Positions 1 to 5,651 of a stretch of DNA of 6,036 bases are shown in pieces; the stretch's first letter is position 1, and each line of letters begins with the position of its first letter. The translations under genes were made by a program, and so were the position numbers. This stretch comes from an uncultured Bacteroidota bacterium (GTDB lineage: Bacteria; Bacteroidota; Bacteroidia; Chitinophagales; Chitinophagaceae). Below the pieces are notes generated by a model. That model worked only from the letters and a program-made list of their open reading frames with translations. It ran no database searches and was not told the origin of the DNA. The stretch covers positions 1-6,036 of the forward strand of contig CAMLEX010000329.1 in NCBI GenBank assembly GCA_946479055.1, read 5' to 3'.

Positions 1-2485
1 ATGCGAGCTTTTTAGTTTCTTCCCATTGTAAATAAGGATTCGGTAAGCCTACCGGCGATAAACCAGTTGCTCCCTGGTAAGCAACTCCAACGCTGGTGCT
101 GTTGTACAGATTCATGAAACGATAATCTCCTATTTGGTCATTCCCTGTAGTACCATAGCTGGCTCGCAATTTCCCAAAACTTAAAAAAGGCAGGTTTTTT
201 CGGATAAATTCTACGCTGGAAAATATCCAGGCACCACCAACTGACCAGAAGTTATTAAAGAGATTTTCCGAACCAAAACGGGAGCTTCCATCACGGCGCG
301 CGTTCAGATTTAGGATATATCTTTCTTTCCAAGTATAGTTAATACGGCCAAACAAGGCATTGTATCTATAAGTAGAATTGGTACTTGGTGAATATAATCC
401 AACCGATGCGGCTGATGTTATGTCTTCAAGTACAAAGTCGCTATTATAACCTAGTCCGTAAATTTGTTGCCCATTAGAAGTATTTTGCAAAAGTGTGCTT
501 CCTAATAAAGCTTCTAATCTTCCATTTGCAATCTTTCTCTTGTATATTGCTTGAGGTTCAACAATCCAAGAAACAATCTGGTTATTACCAAAAATGGAAT
601 AACGAGAAGATAAAGGCTTATTTTCAGGGCTGACTGCTATTAAAGGACCTGTTACGATTTCGTTTGATTCTAAATCATTGTATCCAAAACTACTCTTGAA
701 TTCCAATCCATTAAAAAGTTGATAACTTATAATTGCATTTCCTACAAGATTGGTTGTTTTGTTTTTGTATTTTGTATACAAATAGGCCAAAGGGTTTGAC
801 CATGTAGAAACGACTGAAGTGCCTGAGGGGACGGTTGCCCAATTAAGGGTGCCATCAGATTTATAGATAGTTGGCGCATCTGGCGCTATTTGCAATGCAG
901 AACTTGTGAGATCCGTATTAATAATTTTATTGTTGTCTGCCAAATAACTGCAGGTTAATTGGAAACGGAATTTTTGATTAGAAGAAATACTGTTAACATT
1001 TAAATGGACAGATCCTTTTTGATCGGCCAGATCTCCCGGGAATACCGTGGTTTCTTTATGACAGTTGCCCCCTACCAAAAACTGAGTTATTGAATTCCCA
1101 CCGGAAATTGCACATTGTACATCCGTGTAATTGGCAGTACCACCAATTAATTCTTTTTGCCAATCTGTATATCTAGTAGTGTCCCAAACCATCAAATCTG
1201 GAGCAAAAACAAATGGAGAAGTTGCTGCAGGATTCGCAGAAGGAATTAATCCATCATTTTTTAACCCTTCTCTTCGCATTTGCAAGTATTTCTGAGTATT
1301 CAAAAGATCTAATTTGCGAGTAACTTTTCCCCATCCATTTTGCAAATTGACATTTACTCGTGTCTGTCCAGATTTCCCTTTTTTAGTAGTAATAAGTATG
1401 GCTCCATTGGCAGCTCTCGAACCATAAATAGCTGTTGCGTCGGCATCTTTCAATATATCTATGCTTTCAATGTCAGCTGGGTTAAGAAAGCTTAAAGGAT
1501 TACCATTTACATTAGCCGTTCCCGGAGCTCCCCCACCAGAGCTACCTAAAATGTTCGATATACTGGGGAGAAGTTGGGAATTGTAAGGAACTCCATCTAT
1601 CACATACAGAGGATCATTTCCACTTCTAATGCTATTCTGACCTTGAATACGTACTGTGATCCCACTGTTTGGTAGTCCTGAACTCTGAGTAATAAATAAT
1701 CCAGGAACTCGACCCTGCAATGCTAGTAAAGGATTATTTACAGGCTGCTTTTCTATGTCCTTTGCAGTTATTCTTCCGACGTTACTTGTAGATAACCTTT
1801 GCTTCTCAGTATAATAGCCTTTATTAATTACCACCTCATTCAAAGAAGTAATTTTTGTTTTTGCATTGAGTGAAAATTCTTTTCTTCCGCTAACGCTTGT
1901 TTCAAAGCTTTCAATATTTACTCCGCTAAAAACAAGAGCAGCGTTTTCATCAACATTGTTCAAAATAAATTCACCATTGGCATTGGTGCTGGTGCCAATG
2001 TCTGTGCCTTTTATTTTAACGGTTACTCCTTCGAGTGGTTCACCGGCTTCATTTACTATACGGCCGCGGATGTCGATTGGGGGAGTTTGCTTCGCTTCGC
2101 TAGCAACGACGTCGTCGCTCGCAATAAAAGGCTCTTTTTCTTTAACCACAATGGTTCGCTCAAATATCTTATAAGTGAGCGGTTGATTTTTGAAACAGAG
2201 ATCCAACACATTTTCAAGCATTGCATCTTTCACATCTACATTTACCCTTGCCGCTTTTTTAAGCACCTCATCCTTGTAGAGGAAACTGTAATTTGTTTGC
2301 GCTTTGATGTAAGCAAATACTTCTTCCAGCGAGGCATCCTTAACAGTGAGGGAAATTTTTTGCCCATGGCCGGTAGCGCTTGCAGCCAGGCAGGCAGATA
2401 GTAATAAAATAGCTGTCAGTTTCATCGCTAACACAATTGTTTTTGCCATTGGTGCGATGGGACCTCGCCATAGGCTCGGTCTCAT
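1..2485 (-). CDS. SusC/RagA-family TonB-dependent outer-membrane receptor with STN signalling domain (partial, C-terminus off window)
   Basis: Minus-strand reading frame open from 2485 to the left edge (about 828 codons; the family is usually 1000-1150). Residues about 20-41 form a signal peptide (MKLTAILLLSACLAASATGHG). Residues 43-120 are an STN (secretin/TonB short N-terminal) domain, the part that contacts a FecR anti-sigma factor. A carboxypeptidase-regulatory-like beta domain starts near 137 (IDIRGRIVNEAGEPLEGVTV). The TonB plug spans about 210-370 and has the SusC hallmarks ALQGRVPGL, LYVIDGVP (293-300) and DADATAIYGSRAANGAI (347-363); the beta-barrel follows. It should import an oligosaccharide or peptide across the outer membrane with a SusD lipoprotein, probably encoded just off the left edge. 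The STN domain and the adjacent sigma/FecR genes suggest it also signals its own induction. Start is uncertain: 2485 (MRPSLWRGP), 2449 and 2425 are in frame, and another ATG at 2551 would make a leader hairpin coding. No start has a clear Shine-Dalgarno. Family assignment is very secure; the ligand is unknown. Confidence 0.95.
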   Translation of the reverse strand, partial: MRPSLWRGPIAPMAKTIVLAMKLTAILLLSACLAASATGHGQKISLTVKDASLEEVFAYIKAQTNYSFLYKDEVLKKAARVNVDVKDAMLENVLDLCFKNQPLTYKIFERTIVVKEKEPFIASDDVVASEAKQTPPIDIRGRIVNEAGEPLEGVTVKIKGTDIGTSTNANGEFILNNVDENAALVFSGVNIESFETSVSGRKEFSLNAKTKITSLNEVVINKGYYTEKQRLSTSNVGRITAKDIEKQPVNNPLLALQGRVPGLFITQSSGLPNSGITVRIQGQNSIRSGNDPLYVIDGVPYNSQLLPSISNILGSSGGGAPGTANVNGNPLSFLNPADIESIDILKDADATAIYGSRAANGAILITTKKGKSGQTRVNVNLQNGWGKVTRKLDLLNTQKYLQMRREGLKNDGLIPSANPAATSPFVFAPDLMVWDTTRYTDWQKELIGGTANYTDVQCAISGGNSITQFLVGGNCHKETTVFPGDLADQKGSVHLNVNSISSNQKFRFQLTCSYLADNNKIINTDLTSSALQIAPDAPTIYKSDGTLNWATVPSGTSVVSTWSNPLAYLYTKYKNKTTNLVGNAIISYQLFNGLEFKSSFGYNDLESNEIVTGPLIAVSPENKPLSSRYSIFGNNQIVSWIVEPQAIYKRKIANGRLEALLGSTLLQNTSNGQQIYGLGYNSDFVLEDITSAASVGLYSPSTNSTYRYNALFGRINYTWKERYILNLNARRDGSSRFGSENLFNNFWSVGGAWIFSSVEFIRKNLPFLSFGKLRASYGTTGNDQIGDYRFMNLYNSTSVGVAYQGATGLSPVGLPNPYLQWEETKKLA

Positions 2486-2513
2486 GATGAGCAGCAATTT
2501 GGCAGTTGTTTTG

Positions 2514-2536
2514 GTCCGTAGTTGGTTACTACGGAC
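2514..2536. promoter_or_regulatory. Perfect 9-bp inverted repeat in susC leader
   Basis: Arms gtccgtagt and actacggac are exact reverse complements around a 5-base loop (tggtt). The hairpin ends 29 bases upstream of the proposed susC start at 2485. No T-run follows it on the minus strand, so it is not an intrinsic terminator. It could be an mRNA leader hairpin or a protein-binding operator; the sequence does not decide which. Confidence 0.5.
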
Positions 2537-2698
2537 AGCAGTTAAAACCATAACTTTGCAGTGTTTGGGTTTAGAAATAGGTGATTCTTTGCGGTTTTAT
2601 TTATTTCAGATTAACCCAAATGCGCCGGGGAGTGGTTACAACACTTTCCGGTTTTTAATTAGGTTAACTGTAAGAGCTAAGGTTTTCAATGGGCTTTT

Positions 2699-2783
2699 GA
2701 ACCACATAGGATCATAGGAACATAGTTTTTTACATAGATTCTATGTGTGTATTTCCTTTGTGTTCTAAGTGTCTATGTGGTTC
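2699..2783. repeat. Imperfect palindromic 'accacatagg' repeat, copy A (fecR-susC gap)
   Basis: Outer arms gaaccacatag (2699-2709) and ctatgtggttc (2773-2783) are perfect complements. The inner sequence continues as an imperfect palindrome built from cataggaacatag and ctatgtgtg-type pieces around a centre near 2740. The right arm ends only three bases after the fecR stop codon (2787-2789), so on the minus strand the transcript would fold into a long hairpin directly after fecR. It shares arm sequence with copies B and C in this window, which marks it as a dispersed repeat. It may affect mRNA stability or the ratio of FecR to receptor; that is inference. Confidence 0.8.
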
Positions 2784-2786
2784 ATT

Positions 2787-4016
2787 TTATTTAGTGATTA
2801 TTATTTTCTTTCCGTCTATGCTGAAATGGAGGCCCGCGTATTCCAGCATTTTTAAAACTTGTGATAAATTCACGCTCCGAGATATATCCCCGGTGATGGT
2901 TTCGTTGGGTACTGCTCCCTGATAACTTACTTCTACATTATACCATTTTTCAAGCTGCCGCATAATGGCTCTGATATCGGTGCTTTTGAATTTGAATGTG
3001 CCGTTTTTCCAGGCCATTACTTGGTCTACGTCTACATTTGTCTGAACCAGGATTTTCTGGATTAAAGGATTGGCAGGATTAAATACAGCCTGCTGACCAG
3101 GTTTTATTTTAACCGCAGAGGACGCAGAGAGCGCTGAGGAAACTTTGACGCTTCCTTCGAGTAATGTAATGCGTATCTCACTTTCATCATCGTAGGCGTT
3201 TACGTTGAAGTGAGTGCCTAATACCTGAACTTGCATTTCTGCTTTTGTTACATAAAAAGGCTTTGTTTTATCATGTGTTACTTCGAAGTAGGCTTCGCCG
3301 GTTATCTGCACTTTTCTTTCTTTATCTATAAAGGCAACGGGATAGGTGATTGAGCTGCCTGCATTGAGCCAAACTCTTGAACCATCGGCAAGGGTCATAT
3401 CGATTACTTTGGAGCCTCTTGGATTACTCAATGTATTATACTGCAACGCCGTTTGTGTCTTCGTGCCTTCGTGGCTATAAATGATTTTACCGTCGTCGGT
3501 CTTTATTACTTTTATATTGTTTTGCGTAAAGAGTTCTCCGTTGGCAGCGCTGTCGAGATAAACCGTTCTACCGTCGGCGAGGGTGATCATGGCTCTATTC
3601 GACTCCGGGGCTTTTACATCAGTTGGCTGGTTCACTATAGCGGGAGGAGATTTCTCCTTCGTCGAAATGACGTAGGCGATACCGAATGATATAATTAATA
3701 AAATGGATGCGGCGATGGCAATGCGTTGCAGACTCAAAATCTGCCGTCTTGCAGGCCTTTCTTTCTCCATTGTTATTATTCTTGCCGGCGGAGTTTGTAT
3801 TATTTTTTGATAGAGATGTTCCCAATCTGCTTCCTTATAATCTGCATAGCCTTCATCCGGTAGCTGATTGATGAAGGATTGGAAGGTGTTTTCAATCTGG
3901 TGATCGTGCCGGCCTTCCATAAGAAGCTCAGATAGCTCATTAAGCTCAGGAGCTAATATGCTTTTATCGAGCCATTGGGTGAGTAAATAATTAATACGAT
4001 CCTGGTTGACTGGCAT
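2787..4016 (-). CDS. FecR-family anti-sigma factor with DUF4974-like C-terminal domain
   Basis: 409 residues starting ATG at 4016, a normal length for Bacteroidota FecR proteins. Residues 1-75 form the cytoplasmic sigma-binding segment (MPVNQDRINYLLTQWLDKS start, helical and acidic). A single membrane segment lies at about 98-117 (RIAIAASILLIISFGIAYVI), preceded by basic residues that fit an N-in topology. The periplasmic FecR domain spans about 194-292 (YNTLSNPRG, LADGSRVWLNAGSSITYP, GEAYFEV, VLGTHFNVNAY, LLEGSVKV). A DUF4974-like domain fills 339-408 (FKFKSTDIRAIMRQLEKWYNVEV), which resembles the receptor STN fold. It should hold the upstream sigma factor inactive until the SusC receptor signals through its STN domain. 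It lies 313 bases downstream of the sigma gene and about 300 bases upstream of susC. Two loops, residues 181-189 and 293-302, are encoded by short dispersed-repeat-like DNA, which is unusual. No frameshift is seen. Confidence 0.95.
   Translation of the reverse strand: MPVNQDRINYLLTQWLDKSILAPELNELSELLMEGRHDHQIENTFQSFINQLPDEGYADYKEADWEHLYQKIIQTPPARIITMEKERPARRQILSLQRIAIAASILLIISFGIAYVISTKEKSPPAIVNQPTDVKAPESNRAMITLADGRTVYLDSAANGELFTQNNIKVIKTDDGKIIYSHEGTKTQTALQYNTLSNPRGSKVIDMTLADGSRVWLNAGSSITYPVAFIDKERKVQITGEAYFEVTHDKTKPFYVTKAEMQVQVLGTHFNVNAYDDESEIRITLLEGSVKVSSALSASSAVKIKPGQQAVFNPANPLIQKILVQTNVDVDQVMAWKNGTFKFKSTDIRAIMRQLEKWYNVEVSYQGAVPNETITGDISRSVNLSQVLKMLEYAGLHFSIDGKKIIITK
3111..3140 (+). repeat. 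Short 9-bp-period repeat inside fecR (cgcagagga type)
   Basis: After aac, three tandem 9-mers follow: cgcagagga (3114-3122), cgcagagag (3123-3131) and cgctgagga (3132-3140). On the minus strand they are read in frame within fecR as the tripeptides SSA, LSA and SSA (residues 294-302), followed by VK. The stretch lies between the conserved LLEGSVKV strand and the KPGQQAV motif, a place where FecR proteins vary. It resembles the 'aaccacagaggacacagag' repeats seen dispersed in many environmental bacterial genomes; that resemblance is from memory. Confidence 0.6.
3452..3476 (-). repeat. Short 8-bp-period repeat inside fecR (ccacgaaggcacgaag type)
   Basis: On the minus strand the sequence reads agccacgaaggcacgaag followed by acacaaa, an 8-base period of cacgaagg, cacgaaga and cacaaa. 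It is in frame in fecR and encodes residues 181-189 (SHEGTKTQT), just before the conserved YNTLSNPRG motif. It looks like the widely dispersed 'gccacgaaggcacgaagacac' repeat seen in many genomes (recognised from memory). Chance similarity is possible because the stretch is short. Confidence 0.5.
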
Positions 4017-4142
4017 TGTAGATTTTTTAATGTTGTTTTTTACTTAATCATTACTTAATAAAAAGCTAACATCTATTTCAAGACCCGCCTCAAAGAATTT
4101 AGGACTACGTGGATGAAAACTTTTTTTCTCACCGCTGCATCT

Positions 4143-4228
4143 GAACCACATAAGGACATAGATAACATAGGTTTTCACATAGAATACCTATGTGTCTCTT
4201 CTATTGTGTCCTACTGTGCCTATGTGGT
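4143..4228. repeat. Imperfect palindromic 'accacatagg' repeat, copy B (sigma-fecR gap)
   Basis: Outer arms accacata (4145-4152) and tatgtggt (4221-4228) are complementary. Inner pieces include cataggt and acctatg, which pair around a centre near 4187. It has the same organisation and about the same length (~85 bases) as copy A. It lies between the sigma stop (4330) and the fecR start (4016), so it would be part of a sigma-fecR transcript. No gene is seen in the rest of this 313-base gap. Confidence 0.8.
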
Positions 4229-4259
4229 AAAAGTTATGATAACCTAAAGACACAGAGTT

Positions 4260-4299
4260 GAACCACATAAGGACATTGAACACATAGGGTTTCACATAG
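4260..4299 (+). repeat. Half copy of the 'accacatagg' repeat, copy C
   Basis: This copy matches the left half of copy B, beginning gaaccacataaggacat and running to ttcacatag, but has no matching right arm. It stops 30 bases before the sigma stop codon. Just upstream, aacctaaagacacagag (4241-4257) looks like another degenerate piece of the same repeat style. The tandem of whole and half copies suggests repeated insertion or recombination between copies. Confidence 0.65.
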
Positions 4300-4329
4300 A
4301 CGGCGTAACAGCAAATACTGGCGCTCGGT

Positions 4330-4917
4330 TTACATACCACCCAACAATGTCAAAAGTATAACTCCAATCATGTTCTTAATATATTCCCTGATTTGTTTCA
4401 ATGCTTTGATAAGCTGGTTCTTTACCGTATTGGGCGATATATTGAGTGCCTCTGCTATTTCCGGAATGGTCATTCCGTCTTCACGGCTCATTTTATATAC
4501 TTGCCTGCACTGCGGCGATAATTTTTCTACAGCCTGGTGAATAAAGACGGACATTTCTTTGGCGGCAAGGTTTTGTTCGGGAGACATCGGTTGGCTGGTG
4601 GGTTGATGCTTTAATCTATCGAAGAGCCGGTTGTCTGTGTCTATTTTTCGCAAATAATTCAGCGATTGATTGGATGCTATGCGTACGATCCAGGCTTTTG
4701 GATTTTCTATAGTGGCGAGCTTTTGGCGCTGTACCCAAATTTTTAAAAATACATCCTGCAATACTTCTTCGGCGCCGGTGGCGGTGCCCGTAAGTTTGAT
4801 CATGAAAGGAAGAAGTATTTTATTATAGTGGTGAAAGATGGTGCGAAAGGCGGCTTCATCGCCCCGAGCTATAGCGGCGAATACTTCTTTTTCATCGTAT
4901 GGGGATTGTTGGGACAA
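4330..4917 (-). CDS. ECF RNA polymerase sigma factor, FecI-like (Bacteroidota sigma-70 family)
   Basis: 195 residues. Sigma region 2 spans about 20-90 (DEAAFRTIFHHYNK, then EEVLQDVFLKIW and PKAWIVRIASNQSLNYLRK). Region 4, with its helix-turn-helix, spans about 128-180 (LSPQCRQVYKMSREDGMTIPEIAEALNISPNTVKNQLIKALKQI). It should direct RNA polymerase to the promoter of the susC operon once freed by the FecR protein encoded next. A short hydrophobic tail (about 183-194, IGVILLTLLGG) follows region 4. The chosen start is TTG at 4917: an in-frame stop lies a few codons upstream, no in-frame ATG exists before residue 39, and the N-terminus from here (SQQSPYDEKEVFAAIARGDEAAF) has the expected family layout. 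No Shine-Dalgarno is visible; the upstream sequence is A/T-rich. A hairpin repeat ends 24 bases upstream of the start. Confidence 0.93.
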   Translation of the reverse strand: MSQQSPYDEKEVFAAIARGDEAAFRTIFHHYNKILLPFMIKLTGTATGAEEVLQDVFLKIWVQRQKLATIENPKAWIVRIASNQSLNYLRKIDTDNRLFDRLKHQPTSQPMSPEQNLAAKEMSVFIHQAVEKLSPQCRQVYKMSREDGMTIPEIAEALNISPNTVKNQLIKALKQIREYIKNMIGVILLTLLGGM

Positions 4918-4961
4918 GAGAGATAATTTAATTTATTATACGCCGGGATTGCTGTTTTCAT
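4869..4961 (-). other. Possible upstream ORF overlapping the sigma start
   Basis: An ATG at 4961, in the loop of hairpin repeat R1, opens a 30-codon frame beginning MKTAIPAYNKLNYLS. It runs 49 bases into the sigma gene in a different frame and stops at 4869. GGTGG lies 4 bases ahead of this ATG. The second repeat copy carries a similar short frame (MKTATPAYNK, stop). It may be a regulatory leader peptide or only a by-product of the repeat; no homology to a known leader is claimed. Confidence 0.25.
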
Positions 4962-4992
4962 TTAACCACCGACAGCAAACCCGGCGGGACTG
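4931..4992. repeat. Hairpin repeat R1, immediately upstream of the sigma gene
   Basis: Arms cgccggg-a-ttgctgt (4941-4955) and acagcaa-a-cccggcg (4972-4986) pair over 14 bp with one A/A mismatch, around a 16-base loop (4956-4971). The flank atttattata is shared with copy R2. Loop and inner arm are nearly identical in the two copies. It lies in the leader or promoter region of the sigma gene, so it could influence its expression; alternatively it is a REP-like dispersed element. Confidence 0.8.
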
Positions 4993-5057
4993 AAATAATT
5001 GGAAACACTAAAGTAATGAAAGGAGGATGAATAGTTTTCTAGTATCTTGATTATATC

Positions 5058-5120
5058 ATTTATTATATGCCGGGGTTGCTGTTTTCATATAACCACCGAC
5101 AGCAAACCCCGGCGGAACTG
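5058..5120. repeat. Hairpin repeat R2
   Basis: This is the second copy of the R1 element, 127 bases away in the same orientation. Arms gccgggg-ttgctgt (5069-5082) and acagcaa-a-ccccggc (5099-5113) pair over 14 bp with one bulged A, around a 16-base loop differing from R1 at one position. Relative to R1, the left arm has G for A and the right arm gains a C, so the stem is kept or strengthened. Between the copies (4993-5057) I see no gene. Confidence 0.8.
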
Positions 5121-5147
5121 CTCATTATATAAATATTATTTGTCGGG

Positions 5148-5177
5148 GTCACAGGCCGGGAGGCATGCGCCACATCG
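5148..5177. repeat. Direct repeat copy alpha (gtcacaggccgggaggc)
   Basis: A 17-base sequence, gtcacaggccgggaggc, repeats exactly at 5230-5246. After one extra base it continues with tgcgccacatcg, which matches tgcgccagatcg in the other copy with one difference. It is probably a dispersed intergenic repeat; no function is visible. Confidence 0.65.
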
Positions 5178-5229
5178 GGTTTCTATTTATGTTTTCGAGA
5201 TACCTATTTAGCAACACAAGTAACAATTC

Positions 5230-5286
5230 GTCACAGGCCGGGAGGCCCCGAAATGAATTCGGGACAAGCTCTGCGCCAGATCGCAG
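5230..5286. repeat. Direct repeat copy beta, split by a small hairpin sequence
   Basis: The 17-base core (5230-5246) and the second part tgcgccagatcg (5272-5283) match copy alpha, but 25 bases (5247-5271) separate them where alpha has a single base. This inner segment starts with a small inverted repeat, cccgaa / ttcggg around atgaa (5247-5263), then gacaagctc. The end also folds (ctgcg at 5271-5275 with cgcag at 5282-5286). It looks like one repeat inserted into another. Confidence 0.6.
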
Positions 5287-5292
5287 TGAGAA

Positions 5293-5332
5293 CAAAAAGA
5301 AAAAGACTGCCTCAAAATTTTTAGACAGCCTT
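5293..5332 (-). terminator. Intrinsic terminator downstream of the PEP synthase remnant
   Basis: On the minus strand, arms aaggctgtct (5332-5323) and aggcagtctt (5312-5303) form a 10-bp stem with two G-U wobbles and a 10-base A/T-rich loop, followed by TTTTTCTTTTTG (5304-5293). On the plus strand the two wobbles become A/C mismatches, so the structure favours minus-strand termination, although a T-rich tail (5331-5339) is also present on the plus side. It would end transcripts coming from 5421-5651 and insulate the sigma gene. Confidence 0.8.
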
Positions 5333-5420
5333 CTTTTTTAAACCAAACAAACCAATGCTTGGATTTTAAAACGCAATTTTGTTGTTTATATTATTGTCAT
5401 TATGCGAACTGACCTATTAG

Positions 5421-5651
5421 CTATGCCAACAGGCTGTTGTCAGTGACTAATTTATTTTGCTGTTGAATATTTTTCTCTACTTCATATATGGCCATTATTG
5501 TTTTGATAACCGAGTCGGGCGTTACTGATATACTGTCTATCCCCTGCTCTACCAAGAACTGTGCAAAGTCGGAATGATCGGAAGGGCTTCTTTGACTGTT
5601 GTCATCAGCATCGTCAGCTAGAAGGACCAACGCCAATTTTAAAAATATCAA
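5421..5651 (-). pseudogene. 3'-end remnant of a phosphoenolpyruvate synthase gene
   Basis: 76-codon frame with only a TTG as possible start (5651), directly preceded by an in-frame TAG. From about residue 23 it matches the extreme C-terminus of PEP synthase / pyruvate-phosphate dikinase-type enzymes: PSDHSDFAQFLVEQGIDSISVTPDSVIKT, which in intact proteins follows the active-site CGQ motif. Here the residues before PSDH read NSQRS, so the catalytic cysteine is missing, and the first ~20 residues (FLKLALVLLADDADD) show no family likeness. Intact enzymes are about 800 residues or more, so over 90 percent is gone. An alternative frame just upstream reads KIGVG, which may echo the KIGICGQ of intact enzymes and hint at a frameshift plus deletion. 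A strong terminator follows the gene end, as expected for the tail of a once-complete gene. A small expressed protein is possible but less likely. Confidence 0.65.

Noticed and set aside
2360..2400. Lipobox-like LSAC in the SusC signal sequence
   Set aside because: LLLxAC is common in the signal peptides of this receptor family, which are beta-barrel proteins; a later signal peptidase I site near residue 41 fits better.
1866..2717. Three overlapping plus-strand open frames of 102-123 codons
   Set aside because: They lie antisense to the well-supported susC coding sequence and its leader, have no recognisable domain, and are explained as shadows of that gene.
3111..3476. The two in-gene fecR repeats as the arms of one large inverted element
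   Set aside because: They point towards each other, but their core units differ (cgcagagga against cacgaagg) and the DNA between them encodes the conserved FecR domain, so a single inserted element is not credible.
3453..3825. Short frames on both strands (78 and 68 codons) within fecR
   Set aside because: They overlap conserved FecR coding sequence in other frames and show no protein family features.
5019..5050. Strong aaaggagg followed by ATG (plus strand)
   Set aside because: The ATG directly abuts the ggagg with no spacing and opens only a seven-codon frame; ribosome-binding sites of this kind are also rarely used in Bacteroidota.
4931..5286. Repeat cluster as a CRISPR array
   Set aside because: There are only two copies of each of two different repeats, with unequal spacers and internal hairpins, and no cas genes.
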